Shown: positions 20,799 through 30,581 of the stretch, one piece after another
How the letters are laid out: every line of letters begins with the position of its first letter
How positions within the stretch are numbered: the first letter of the stretch is position 1
Assembly: GCA_002726205.1 (NCBI GenBank)
Contig: PBSL01000041.1
Span: 1 to 64,000, forward strand
Direction: 5' to 3'
Length of the DNA stretch: 64,000 nt
DNA from: Planctomycetaceae bacterium
GTDB lineage: Bacteria; Planctomycetota; Planctomycetia; Planctomycetales; Planctomycetaceae
The notes under the pieces: model-generated
Told to the model about the DNA's origin: nothing
What the model saw: the letters and a program-made list of their open reading frames with translations, nothing else
The model's database searches: none
Position numbers and translations under genes: made by a program

Positions 20799-22244
20799 CT
20801 AGGCAATCAAGGCGTCGATGACATTACCAGCCACGTCGGTCAGGCGGAAGTCGCGGCCGTTGAAGCGGTAGGTCAGCTGCTTGTGATCGAAGCCCATCAG
20901 CTTCAGGATCGTGGCGTGCAGGTCGTGGGCGTTGACTCGGTCCTCGACCGCCTTGTACCCGAACGTATCGCTGGCACCGTACTGCGTGCCACCCTTCACA
21001 CCGCCACCGGCCATCCATGTCGTGAATGCGTTGGGGTTGTGGTCTCGGCCCTTGGCACCCTGCGAGTCGGATGTCCGGCCGAACTCGCCGCCGTAGATGA
21101 TCAGCGTGTCATCGAGCAGTCCTCGCTGTTTCAGGTCATCGAGCAGGGCGCCGGTCGGCTGGTCGACCGAGCGGGCACACATGCCGTGGTTGACGCTGAT
21201 GTCGCTGTGCGCATCCCAGGGGACGTCGTTGACTCCACCGCCGGGCGTCTTGGCGACGTCGGCAAAGACCTGGACGAACCGTACGCCTCGTTCGATCAGC
21301 CGGCGGGCGATCAGGCACTGGCGTCCGTAGTCCTTGGACTCCTTTCGGTTCAGGCCGTACGCCTCCTGCGTCTGCTTCGTCTCTCGCCCGACGTCAAACG
21401 CCTCGGGAGCCGCCACCTGCATCCGGTAGGCCAACTCGAATGACTCGAGCCGTGCGGCCAGGTCGCGGTCGAAGGGACGCGTTTTGGCGTGTCGGCTGTT
21501 GGCTGCTCGCAACGCATCCAGCAGCGTCCGCTGTTGAGGGTCGGTCAACTCGCCGGAGCGTTGCAGGTTGTTGATCGGCTTGGCCTGTCGGGGATCCAGC
21601 GCCGTGGCCTGGTAGACACTGGGCAGGAACCCCGAGCTCCAGACCGGGTCACCGCCGCGAGGCTTCTTGCCGTGCATCACGACGTAGGCCGGCAGATTGG
21701 TGTTTTCGCTGCCCAGCCCGTAGGTCAGCCAGCTGCCCAGGCTGGGGAATCCCTGGCGGATGAATCCGGAGTTAAGCTCGAGTATCGCGGGGGTGTGGTT
21801 GTTCGAACGCGAGAAGCACGAGTAGATGAAGGCGATGTCGTCGGCGTGGCGTGAGATGTTCGGGAAGATCTCCGAAATCCACGAACCGCTCTCGCCGTGC
21901 TGCTTGAACTTGAACGGCGACTTCAGGCACTTGCCGCTGGTGGTGAAGAACCCGGTCTTGGGGTCGGCCCCGTCAAGCGACTGCCCGTTCCGCTTCTGCA
22001 ACTCGGGCTTGTAGTCGAAGGTGTCGACCTGTGAGGGGCTGCCGGTCTGGAACAGCCAGATCACCGCTTTGGCCTTCGGCATGAAGTGCGAATGCGTCGG
22101 GGCCAGTGGGTTCGTCGACGATTCGTCAGCCAGCAGGCCCTCGGAATGCAGGAGGCCCGTCAGTGCGACCGAACCGAAACCCAGGCCGGCCGACTCGAGA
22201 AAGTGGCGACGGGAGGCGAGGTTGAAACCGGGAACGTGTTGCAT
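20799..22244 (-). CDS. DUF1501 Tat-exported protein
   Basis: A 481-residue DUF1501 protein, paralogous to the one ending at 20745. Tat-like signal: SRRHFLESAGLGFGSVALTGLL. Hallmarks: VIWLFQTGSPSQVDTFDYKP, GSWLTYGLGSENTNLPAYVV, GGEFGRTSDSQG, GRDHNPNAFTTWMAGGGV and DLHATILKLMG. It is the second gene of a minus-strand pair, 58 bases after the cytochrome-like gene. Its 3' end faces that of the other DUF1501 gene across 53 bases. Confidence 0.94.
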   Translation of the reverse strand: MQHVPGFNLASRRHFLESAGLGFGSVALTGLLHSEGLLADESSTNPLAPTHSHFMPKAKAVIWLFQTGSPSQVDTFDYKPELQKRNGQSLDGADPKTGFFTTSGKCLKSPFKFKQHGESGSWISEIFPNISRHADDIAFIYSCFSRSNNHTPAILELNSGFIRQGFPSLGSWLTYGLGSENTNLPAYVVMHGKKPRGGDPVWSSGFLPSVYQATALDPRQAKPINNLQRSGELTDPQQRTLLDALRAANSRHAKTRPFDRDLAARLESFELAYRMQVAAPEAFDVGRETKQTQEAYGLNRKESKDYGRQCLIARRLIERGVRFVQVFADVAKTPGGGVNDVPWDAHSDISVNHGMCARSVDQPTGALLDDLKQRGLLDDTLIIYGGEFGRTSDSQGAKGRDHNPNAFTTWMAGGGVKGGTQYGASDTFGYKAVEDRVNAHDLHATILKLMGFDHKQLTYRFNGRDFRLTDVAGNVIDALIA

Positions 22245-22302
22245 GGTGAATGTCCTCGGGCTCCGGGATGGAACCGGTCCTGTTCCTGTGTTGCCAGGTC
22301 AC

Positions 22303-25281
22303 TCAGTCGACGTAAACGAACTCGTTGCTGCAGAACAGTAGCTGACAGAAATCGCGGACGGCCAGTTCCTCGGCGTTCGCCTGGCCCTTCCGCGAAGCGG
22401 TCTGCGACTTGATGAAGGTCAGCATGGTTTCTTTTTCACTCGAATCGGGTGCCCGCGCCAACGCCAACCTGTAGGCCGAGGTCACGGCATTCTCGAGTGA
22501 CGTCTTTGCATCGGGTCGCACCCGCTTGGCGAAGCCACCGGAGAGTTCGCGGATAAAGGGCGAGTTGAGCATTGCCAGGGCCTGGGGAGCCACGGTGCTT
22601 TCGTTCCGCTTCCCCACGCCCTGCATCGCGTCGGGGGCATCAAACAGCTGCAGGATCGGGGTCAGCTGGCCACGTTTGACGGTCAGGTAAACGCTGCGGC
22701 GGTTGGATTTCTGGTCGAGTGACCCCTTGCCGAACATGTTTTTCTGGAGTCGACCGCTGATGTCCAGTAGCGAATCACGGATCAGCTCGGCCTCGAGCCG
22801 TCGTGCTCCGCGACGCCACCACAACCGGTTATCCGGATCGATTTTTTCGGCGTCAGCCGAGCGGCCGTTGGCCTGCATCCAGGTGTGGCTGGCCAGCACC
22901 AGGCGGTGGATGTGCTTCAGCTTCCAGTCACCGCGGATCAGTTCTCCGGCGAGCCAATCGAGCAGCCTGGGATGCGTGGGTCGTTCGCCACGTGTCCCGA
23001 AGTCACTGGGAGTGGTAACCAGTCCGCGGCCAAAGTGGTACTGCCAGATCCGGTTGACGATCACTCGTGCCAGCAGGTGTCCGGCTCCGTTGTCGACATC
23101 GGTCAGCCATCCCGCCGCGGCGATCCGCGGCTTGACCGGCGACTTCTTGTCAGTGCTGTTGAGCCAGTGCCGGTCGTTGGCCCTGGCATTGATCAGCACC
23201 CGCAGGAACCCGGCGGGTGCCTCGCCCTGCTTGTTGTCGGCGTTGCCGCGAGCCAGGAAGTAGACCTTGAAGGTGTCGCCGCCGAACTGGTAACTGGTGC
23301 CCTTGACCTTGGCCGAGTAGACCGGCGTCATTTGCGGCTTGGGCTGGGTTTTGCGGTGAACCGCGACGGCGGCGTCCAGGGGGATCCACTCCTCGTCGGT
23401 CGTGCGATACCAGTTGCGAACGGCCGTCTTCTGCTTGGTGTTCCACTTCGCCGCCGGGACCTTCCAGGCCGCGACAACATCCTTGGCCACTTGGCCGCCG
23501 ACCAGGCGGAAGAAGAAGCCCGACACGCCGCCGGCGTTGACGACCTTGATCAACAGCTCGTTGCGACCGGCTGCGAGCGTGGCCTTGACCTTGTGCTGGT
23601 CGGCCTTCACTCCTCCCATGGTCTTCTTGTTGAGGATCTGGGTGCCGTTGAGAAATGCCTTGATGGCGTCGTCGCCACCGAAAGCGAATTCGACTGGCAG
23701 GGCCGAGGGCGAATCGATGATGCGGACCAGGTAGTTGGCGGCGTTGTTTCCGGAGAGCGTGTTGTGGATCTTACCGTCGGTCCAGGTCGGCTGGACCTGC
23801 CAACCCACGGCACCGTCTCGGAAGATCTGGCCGAGGTTGACTCGTTTGCCGGCTGTCGCTTCGGGTCCGGCGGCGGTGTCGTAGGCCTTGTTGAAATCGG
23901 CAGCAGGAAACGGGCCGGCGTGGTGCCAGTGTCCCAGAGTCGGGACGGGCGGCTCGGGAGGTCGACGGGACAGCCAGGCGGCGAACCGGACCGACAGTCG
24001 GGCCTTCTCCCAGGTCGCCACCGCGTCGGTCAGCGGTTTCAGGGCGGCGGTGTACTTGGCGGTGGCTGCCTGGAAGGCCTCGGGGTTGAGGTTCAGGCTG
24101 GTGTCGCCGAAACCGACCTCCTTAAAACAGCTCACGAATCGGTAGTAATCACTTTGTGGCAGCGGATCGTACTTGTGGCTGTGGCACCGCGCACAACCAA
24201 CAGTCAGGCCCAGCAGGCTGGTGCCGAGGGTTCCGACGATGTCGTCGAGCTGTTCGTAACGGCTCCGCTCGCGTTCCTTCTGGGTCTGTTGAGTCGTGAA
24301 GGGGCCGGCGACCAGGAACCCGGTAGCGGCGACCGCGTTCAGCGCGGTACGGGCCTGGGGATTCGTCTTCGCGCCGGTCATCGCCAGCAGGTCACCGGCG
24401 ATCTGCAGGCGGACGAACCGGTCATAGGGCATGTCCTGGTTCAGGGCTCGGATGACGAAGTCGCGATACTGGTAGGCACTGGCCCGGTCCTTGTCGAACG
24501 CGTACCCGTTGCTCTCGGCAAACCGCACCAGGTCGAGCCAGTGGCGGCCCCAGCGTTCACCGTAGTGCTGGCTGGCCAGCAGCCGGTTGATTTCGCCGGC
24601 CCACGCGGCCTCGAAGTCCTGCTCGGCCTCGCCCAGGAACCTCTGCTGGTCATCGGGGCTGGGAGGCAGACCGACCAGGTCGAAGTAAAGCCGCCGCAAC
24701 AGCGTCAACGGCGTAGCCCGGAGGTTCGGCCGCAATCCCTTGGCCTGCTGTGCGGCACGGACAAATCGGTCGATATCTGTGCGAACCGTCTCGCCCCTGT
24801 CGAAGGCCGGCGGCTTGACATCGGCGAGTGGCCGGAATGACCAGTGCGTCTTTCCCGCCTCGATGTCGATGGACTGGGTGGCCACCACCTTTCCGTCCCG
24901 AGGGTCGGGGGCTCCCAGCTGGATCCACTTCTCGAAGTCGGCAACGATCGAAGCGGGCAGTTTTGCCTTGGGGGGCATCTCGAGCCCGTCGTGCTTCAGG
25001 GCCGCCAGCAGCAGGCTCTTGTTGGGTTGCCCCGGCACCACCGCCGGTGCCGTCTCGCCTCCCTTGCGAATCCCGGAACGCGTATCGACCTGGAGCCCAC
25101 CCTTGAGCATCTTGGTTGCCGCGGCCTTGGCCGAGTGACACTGGTAGCAATGTCGGACCAGCACCGGTCGGATCTTCGATTCGAAGAAACCCAGTCCCTT
25201 GCGGTCGGCGGCTGGTTTGTCGGCGGCCAACGTCGGAGCGACCAGGAGCAGAGCGACGAGTGCGGGGCGGATGGATGGCAT
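22303..25281 (-). CDS. Planctomycete cytochrome-like DUF1549/DUF1553 protein
   Basis: A 992-residue exported protein: signal peptide ending at about residue 20, PSCyt1 domain with CYQCH at 45-49, DUF1549 (about 150-370) with GCARCHSHKYD, a beta-sandwich segment at about 450-600 (FGGDDAIKAFLNG, PA14-like or sugar-binding-like), and DUF1553 (about 700-960). Same architecture as the 15781-19221 gene, but with a shorter middle region. It is transcribed first, followed by its DUF1501 partner. Function unproven; probably periplasmic and linked to carbohydrate use. Confidence 0.93.
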   Translation of the reverse strand: MPSIRPALVALLLVAPTLAADKPAADRKGLGFFESKIRPVLVRHCYQCHSAKAAATKMLKGGLQVDTRSGIRKGGETAPAVVPGQPNKSLLLAALKHDGLEMPPKAKLPASIVADFEKWIQLGAPDPRDGKVVATQSIDIEAGKTHWSFRPLADVKPPAFDRGETVRTDIDRFVRAAQQAKGLRPNLRATPLTLLRRLYFDLVGLPPSPDDQQRFLGEAEQDFEAAWAGEINRLLASQHYGERWGRHWLDLVRFAESNGYAFDKDRASAYQYRDFVIRALNQDMPYDRFVRLQIAGDLLAMTGAKTNPQARTALNAVAATGFLVAGPFTTQQTQKERERSRYEQLDDIVGTLGTSLLGLTVGCARCHSHKYDPLPQSDYYRFVSCFKEVGFGDTSLNLNPEAFQAATAKYTAALKPLTDAVATWEKARLSVRFAAWLSRRPPEPPVPTLGHWHHAGPFPAADFNKAYDTAAGPEATAGKRVNLGQIFRDGAVGWQVQPTWTDGKIHNTLSGNNAANYLVRIIDSPSALPVEFAFGGDDAIKAFLNGTQILNKKTMGGVKADQHKVKATLAAGRNELLIKVVNAGGVSGFFFRLVGGQVAKDVVAAWKVPAAKWNTKQKTAVRNWYRTTDEEWIPLDAAVAVHRKTQPKPQMTPVYSAKVKGTSYQFGGDTFKVYFLARGNADNKQGEAPAGFLRVLINARANDRHWLNSTDKKSPVKPRIAAAGWLTDVDNGAGHLLARVIVNRIWQYHFGRGLVTTPSDFGTRGERPTHPRLLDWLAGELIRGDWKLKHIHRLVLASHTWMQANGRSADAEKIDPDNRLWWRRGARRLEAELIRDSLLDISGRLQKNMFGKGSLDQKSNRRSVYLTVKRGQLTPILQLFDAPDAMQGVGKRNESTVAPQALAMLNSPFIRELSGGFAKRVRPDAKTSLENAVTSAYRLALARAPDSSEKETMLTFIKSQTASRKGQANAEELAVRDFCQLLFCSNEFVYVD

Positions 25282-25399
25282 CCGGGGTCTCCTCGGCTGG
25301 AGGCATGGGAGGGCGGTCGTCGGATGGCAAAACCATCCGGGGGCGTTCCATTCTAACCGACGAACGACCGCAAGGGGACCGAGAACATCCGGCCGCTGG

Positions 25400-26161
25400 T
25401 CATCGGTTCCAGGGGTTCTTCAACGGTGAGAGGCCGATCTTGCCGACCAGTTTCACCAGCGAGCGACGCAGCCAGCCCGCCTTGCTGATCCGCACCTCCA
25501 TGCCCAACGCTCCCGGACCCTTCATCGGTGTCAGTACCAGGGCGTTGCGTGTCAGGCCGGCTTCGACGACGAACTGTCTGACCTCGTCAGCAGTGAACTT
25601 CTCGTCCATCCGCGCCGGTTCGATCCCCTGCTCGGCCCGCAACCGGTTGAATTCGGCCAGGCTCTCCGGCGCGGGGTCGCGTCGCGGTTCATGGATGATG
25701 GCCACGCCACCCCGTTTCAACAGTCGGAAGATCTCGCGAAATGCCCGGGGAGGGTCAGCCCAGTGGTGGATTGTCGATCGACTGATGATCAGGTCGGCCG
25801 ATTCGTCGGGCTGGGGCATGTCGTGAACATCACTTTGCTCGATCGTGATCCGCTCGCTCAGGCTGGCCTCCTGAATCGTCTGTCGAGCCTGCTCGACCAT
25901 GTCATCGAAGAAATCCGTTCCGACCAGTTCGACCGCTTGCAACTCCGGATGCTCGGCAATCTTCAACAGCAACCGCGCCGTGCCGGTCCCGATGTCCAGC
26001 AGGCAACGCTGGCCGCGACCCATCAACCGGTATTCCTGCAGCAAACGGCGAATGATGCCGTCGTCGTAGGTCGAGACGGCCGCGGTCGTGTAACGGTCGT
26101 AGTCGGCTGCCGAGTAGTGAACCGGCATGTTCTTCTGTTGCATGATCGCTGCGGTTGCCAT
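25400..26161 (-). CDS. Class I SAM-dependent methyltransferase
   Basis: A protein of about 253 residues with a Rossmann-type methyltransferase core: motif I LLDIGTGTARLLLKI, acidic loop VGTDFFDDM, motif around SDVHDMPQPDESADLIISRS, and the post-core RLLKRGGVAIIHEPRR. The family is the UbiE/Methyltransf_11 type; substrate cannot be told. The ATG at 26161 (MATAAIMQQ) is chosen since the longer frame starts at a TTG at 26218 with an unlikely N-terminus; an ATG 18 bases downstream is another option. It lies between two export-type genes on the same strand, with no evident functional link. Confidence 0.82.
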   Translation of the reverse strand: MATAAIMQQKNMPVHYSAADYDRYTTAAVSTYDDGIIRRLLQEYRLMGRGQRCLLDIGTGTARLLLKIAEHPELQAVELVGTDFFDDMVEQARQTIQEASLSERITIEQSDVHDMPQPDESADLIISRSTIHHWADPPRAFREIFRLLKRGGVAIIHEPRRDPAPESLAEFNRLRAEQGIEPARMDEKFTADEVRQFVVEAGLTRNALVLTPMKGPGALGMEVRISKAGWLRRSLVKLVGKIGLSPLKNPWNR

Positions 26162-26255
26162 CTGAGAAGAGCGGGTGAAGCGAGTGGTGAGGGTAATGTA
26201 GTCACCACCCGTTCTCAAGGATCGGTTTTCGCGGCCGCAGTCCCGGCGGTTACGA

Positions 26256-27593
26256 TTAGACCTCGGGCAACCACGGGTGCTTGTCGACGATGTACTGCGG
26301 TCGGCCCGAGAGATCCTGGAGCTTCATCGCGGCCGGGTCGAGGTCGAGGTTGCGGTAGAGGGTCGCGAAAACCTCACCGAAGTGCACTGGCCTGTCCTGG
26401 GGCACCGAACCGGTCCGGTCGGTTGATCCGATGACCTGGCCAGTCCGCATCCCGCCGCCGGCGATCAGGCCGCCACCGACCTGCGGCCAGTGGTCGCGAC
26501 CGGCGGTCTTGTTGATCCGTGGCGTCCGGCCGAACTCGCCCCAGGCCACCACCGACACGTCGTCACCCAGGCCGCGTTCGTACAGGTCGGCGATCAACGT
26601 TGCCAGGCCGCGATCGAACAGCGGCAGGTGCGTGTTTCTGGCCGTGGTGTGGTTGTTGCTGTGGAAATCCCAGCGGCCGAAGTTCAGCGTGACCACCCGG
26701 GCTCCCGCCTCGACCAGTCGACGTGCCAGCAGGAAGTGTTCGAGATTTCTTGGCGCGCCATCACCAAAGTTCTTCGGGTCTCCCTTGCCGTAGCGTTCGC
26801 GGACGGCCCGGTCTTCCTTGGACAGGTCCAGGGCGTCGGCCAGTCGGCTGGAGGTCAGGATGTCCAGCGCCTGTCGGTTGAGGTCATCGAGACCGGCCAG
26901 CGAGGCGTCGTTGCTGTGGGTTCGGCGAAATCCGTCCAGCGACGACAACAACTGCTTGCGGTTGCCGAGCCGGTCGAGCGTGATGCCATTGAGTTTCATG
27001 TTGGCCCGCGAGGGGCCCGACGGCCGGAAGGCCGAGCGGCCGATGCCGAGAAATCCCGGATGGCCCGGCGACCCGTAGGGCGGGTGACCGGTGTTGGGAG
27101 AAAGTCCGACGAAGGGGGGGACCGACGCGTTGGTTCCTCCCTGCAGGAACGACACCACCGATCCCATTGACGGCCAACCGCCGGGAGGCTGGTTGCGGAA
27201 GCTGCGGCCGGTGTAGCAGATGAACGAATCGTGTGACCCGTTGGGTGATCCGTAGAGACTGCGCAGCGGGATGCACTTGTCCATCACCCGGGCCAGCATC
27301 GGCATGTGTTCACAGATCTGGATGCCGGGGACGTTCGTGTCGATCGGGCGAAAGGGGCCGCGAATTCCGCTGGGCGCGTTCATCTTCAGGTCGTACATGT
27401 CCTGGTGCGGCGGGGCGCCGCACATGTAGATCATGATGACGGCCTTGTGAGATCCCCGGATCCCCGCCCGTTGTTCGGCACGCAAGAGGTCCGGCAGGGT
27501 CAGGCCGCCCATGCCCAGTGCGCCGATCTTCAACGCATCACGACGCGTCACGCCGTCGCACAATCGGCCACCGTGTCCACTGATTGTCAGCAT
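26256..27593 (-). CDS. DUF1501 Tat-exported protein (no adjacent cytochrome partner)
   Basis: A 445-residue DUF1501 protein. Tat-like signal TRRDALKIGALGMGGLTLPDLL. Hallmarks: VIMIYMCGAPPHQDMYDLK, GWPSMGSVVSFLQG, VSVVAWGEFGRTPRINK, AGRDHWPQVGGGLIAGGGM. It is a more divergent version than the other two. It lacks a DUF1549/DUF1553 gene beside it; neighbours are a methyltransferase and, divergently, EF-G. Confidence 0.92.
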   Translation of the reverse strand: MLTISGHGGRLCDGVTRRDALKIGALGMGGLTLPDLLRAEQRAGIRGSHKAVIMIYMCGAPPHQDMYDLKMNAPSGIRGPFRPIDTNVPGIQICEHMPMLARVMDKCIPLRSLYGSPNGSHDSFICYTGRSFRNQPPGGWPSMGSVVSFLQGGTNASVPPFVGLSPNTGHPPYGSPGHPGFLGIGRSAFRPSGPSRANMKLNGITLDRLGNRKQLLSSLDGFRRTHSNDASLAGLDDLNRQALDILTSSRLADALDLSKEDRAVRERYGKGDPKNFGDGAPRNLEHFLLARRLVEAGARVVTLNFGRWDFHSNNHTTARNTHLPLFDRGLATLIADLYERGLGDDVSVVAWGEFGRTPRINKTAGRDHWPQVGGGLIAGGGMRTGQVIGSTDRTGSVPQDRPVHFGEVFATLYRNLDLDPAAMKLQDLSGRPQYIVDKHPWLPEV

Positions 27594-28241
27594 CAGAGGG
27601 CTCCTGCCTGGTCAAGAAAACGAGTTCTCGTTTTACTTCATCGACAGACCCACGACCACCCCGTCCCCTTTTCGTCTGAATCCCCCACTCGTCTTTCCTT
27701 GACCATGTCAGGGAAAATCGCGTTCAAGGCCTTCCCTCCTGACGGCTGATCGCTTATACCGGATCGCTTGCTGCTGACCCGCGTTTGTCCCGGGGGTTCC
27801 GTATGGGGTTCCGGGACGTGGTCATTGGACGACCGGGGCTTGCTCAACGATTGGCGGACGCGACAGGCACGGTTTTTCCTCCCTGGCTTCACGAGAACGA
27901 AACCCGGAATTTCCTCATCCCGGTCCCGGCAAATGGTCGAGACTGACCGATGGTGAACCAGGGTAAAAACAACGGTCGATTCGCCATGATGACTCTCTTT
28001 CCCCTCCGGCCACGTCACGCCATTGTGGCCTGACCTCAACCGCATCCCTTCGGGGTTTGCTTTGCGGTGTTGAGGTCTTTGAGGTGTCCCGCTCCTGGGT
28101 CGCGGTATTTTCGCGATTCGCCGAAAACGGTTGGCTGTTTTCCTCGAGTGGGTTGTTCAGCGGAAAGAGAGGCAGAGAAGTTCTCGAGAGTTTATTTCGG
28201 TCAGGTGTTCACGCGTCCCCGTAAGACAAGAGACAGGTTCG
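27594..28241. other. Intergenic region between divergent DUF1501 and EF-G genes
   Basis: About 650 bases with no supported gene; an open frame at 27638-28045 on minus has no signal of coding and no known domain. The only clear structure is the stem-loop at 28032-28077. Confidence 0.5.
28032..28077 (+). promoter_or_regulatory. Stem-loop in the EF-G 5' region
   Basis: GACCTCAAC (28032-28040) pairs with the complementary GTTGAGGTC end (28069-28077), followed inward by CGCA/TGCG after a 2-base bulge, and capped by a small CCC-TTCG-GGG hairpin (28046-28055). It lies about 165 bases before the EF-G start and could be a leader structure or attenuator. Confidence 0.45.
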
Positions 28242-30443
28242 ATGAGTTCCCACAGGCTTCGCAACATTGGTATTTCCGCCCATATCGATTCGGGCAAGAC
28301 GACGCTCAGCGAGCGGATTCTCTTTTACGCGGGCCGGTTGCACAGGATGGAGGAGGTGCACGACGGGGGTGGTGCGACGATGGACCACATGGACCTCGAA
28401 AAGGAACGGGGCATCACGATCACCAGTGCGGCGACCCAGGTCGAGTGGGACCAGCACAGGATCAACCTGATCGACACGCCCGGCCACGTGGATTTCACTG
28501 TCGAGGTGGAACGCAGCCTGAGGGTGCTCGATGGGGCCATCCTCGTGCTTTGCGGCGTCGGCGGCGTCCAGTCGCAATCGTTGACGGTGGATCGCCAGAT
28601 CAAGCGCTACGGTGTTCCCCGGCTGGTTTTCATCAACAAGCTCGACCGCACCGGTGCCGACCCGGTTCGTGTTTGCCAGGAAGTTCGCGACAAGTTGGGC
28701 GTCGATGCATTGATGATGCAACTGCCAATCGGGTTGGCCAGTGACCTGGCCGGCGTGATCGACCTGGTCGCCATGCAGGCGATTTATTTCGACGGCGAGA
28801 ACGGCCAGGACCTCCGTTGCGAGGAGATTCCCGAGGAGATGCTCGAGGAAGCCAGGTTGGCCCGAACCGAGATGCTCGAGTCTCTCTCGATGTACGACGA
28901 CGAGTTGATGGAAGTGTGCCTGGCAGACCAGGAGCCGCCCGAGCCGTTGATTCACCGTGTCGTTCGTAACGCGGTCCGGAGTCTCGAGATCGCTCCGGTG
29001 TTCCTGGGTTCGGCCTACCGCAACAAGGGGGTTCAGCCGTTGCTGGATGCCGTGGTGGAGTACCTGCCATCGCCGGAACATCGAGAGATCACCGCCGATG
29101 CGTTTGTGAGCCAAAAACGCGAGGCGGCAGCGGCCGACAAGACGGCTGACGAAACCGACGGCGACGGGACCGGGGAATCCAGTGAACAGGACGGGACAGC
29201 GGTCGACGATTCGCGGATCGTGCTGACGTCCGATCCCGGGGACCCGCTCGTGGCGATGACATTCAAGATCGTTGACGATGCCTTCGGGCAGTTGACCTTC
29301 ACCCGGATCTACCAGGGAACGATGGAACGGGGTGAGATCTATTTCAACCAGCGGACCGGGCGGAAAGAACGCTTCAGCCGTATCTTTCGGATGCACGCCG
29401 ACAAACGTGAGGAGGTCGAACGGGCCACGGCCGGCGATATCGTCGCGGTGATGGGAATCGAGGCGGCCAGTGGTGACACCTACGCCTCCGAGAGAGAGTA
29501 CTGCACGCTGGAGGGGATGTTTGTTCCCGAGCCGGTGATCGGGATCGCCGTTCGTGCCCGGGACCGGGTCGACGAGGACCGGTTGACAAAGGCCCTGCAA
29601 CGGTTTCGCCGTGAGGATCCGACCTTCCGGGTGATGACCGACCCGGAGACCAAGGAGATCGTGATTGCCGGGATGGGCGAACTGCACCTCTCGGTGTATC
29701 TCGAGCGAATCCGCCGCGAGTACAAGGTTGGTGTCGAGTCGGGGGCGCCGAAGGTGGCCTACCGTGAATCGCCGACCCGGGCCGCGGAATTCAATTACAA
29801 GCACCGCAAGCAAACCGGCGGGTCAGGACAGTACGCTCACATCATCGGCCGGCTCGAGGTCTTTGCCGGAACCGATACCGATCCATTTGAATTCGAGGAC
29901 AATGTTGTCGGTGGCCGGATTCCCCGGCAGTTTATTCCCTCGGTCGAAAAGGGATTTCGGCAGTGTCTCGAGCAGGGTCCGGTGGCGCGGTTCCCGGTGA
30001 TCGGGGTCCGTGTCGAACTCGACGATGGCTCCTACCACGACGTGGACAGCAGCGACAAGGCATTCCAGACCGCGGCCGCCGCATGTTTCCGTGAAAATTT
30101 CCGGAAAATGAAGCCAGTACTGCTCGAGCCGATCATGAGCATCGAGATCGAGTGTCCGCGTTCTTTCCAGGGATCGATTTCCGGGGATCTCAACAGTCGC
30201 CGGGGCCTGATCGGCTCCAGCAACATGGTCGATGATGTCGTGACGATCCAGGCCCAGGTGCCGCTGTCGGAGACCTTCGGTTACGCAACCGATCTCCGCA
30301 GCCTCTCGCAGGGCCAGGCCACGTTCACGATGGAACTGCACAGTTACCGTCGCGTGCCGACGAAGTTGCAGGAAGAGATCGTGGCTGATCGTCGCGAGGC
30401 CCAGCAGTCCGGAGCCGGTATCCAGTACAGCGCGTCGGTCTGA
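28242..30443 (+). CDS. Elongation factor G, mtEFG1/spdEFG1-like
   Basis: A 733-residue translational GTPase. G motifs: AHIDSGKTT (P-loop), RGITI switch, DTPGH, NKLD. The wording of the G domain (YAGRLHRMEEVHDGGGATMDHMDLEKERGIT, SLTVDRQIKRYGVP) resembles the mitochondrial EF-G1 type and the spdEFG1 group of planctomycetes and spirochaetes rather than E. coli FusA. Domains II-V follow, ending SRRGLIGSS...LSQGQATFTMELHSY. An acidic insert of about 30 residues (about 292-325) sits between the G domain and domain II. The ATG at 28242 begins MSSHRLRNIG. No ribosomal operon is adjacent. Confidence 0.93.
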   Translation: MSSHRLRNIGISAHIDSGKTTLSERILFYAGRLHRMEEVHDGGGATMDHMDLEKERGITITSAATQVEWDQHRINLIDTPGHVDFTVEVERSLRVLDGAILVLCGVGGVQSQSLTVDRQIKRYGVPRLVFINKLDRTGADPVRVCQEVRDKLGVDALMMQLPIGLASDLAGVIDLVAMQAIYFDGENGQDLRCEEIPEEMLEEARLARTEMLESLSMYDDELMEVCLADQEPPEPLIHRVVRNAVRSLEIAPVFLGSAYRNKGVQPLLDAVVEYLPSPEHREITADAFVSQKREAAAADKTADETDGDGTGESSEQDGTAVDDSRIVLTSDPGDPLVAMTFKIVDDAFGQLTFTRIYQGTMERGEIYFNQRTGRKERFSRIFRMHADKREEVERATAGDIVAVMGIEAASGDTYASEREYCTLEGMFVPEPVIGIAVRARDRVDEDRLTKALQRFRREDPTFRVMTDPETKEIVIAGMGELHLSVYLERIRREYKVGVESGAPKVAYRESPTRAAEFNYKHRKQTGGSGQYAHIIGRLEVFAGTDTDPFEFEDNVVGGRIPRQFIPSVEKGFRQCLEQGPVARFPVIGVRVELDDGSYHDVDSSDKAFQTAAAACFRENFRKMKPVLLEPIMSIEIECPRSFQGSISGDLNSRRGLIGSSNMVDDVVTIQAQVPLSETFGYATDLRSLSQGQATFTMELHSYRRVPTKLQEEIVADRREAQQSGAGIQYSASV

Positions 30444-30581
30444 AGCGGTTCCGCTCGCTCCTAGGACGCCGGTCGGATTCCCTTGCACCATCATCAGCCG
30501 CAGGCTCGGCAGCCACGGCTCCGCGCGTGTATCATTGCGGTCACGACACCGAGCCCCTGCATCATCCTGGAGAGCCACCCG

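Noticed and set aside
27638-28045. 135-codon minus frame in the intergenic region before EF-G
   Set aside because: No domain, no ribosome-binding site and Ser/Arg-rich random-like composition; it crosses the stem-loop.
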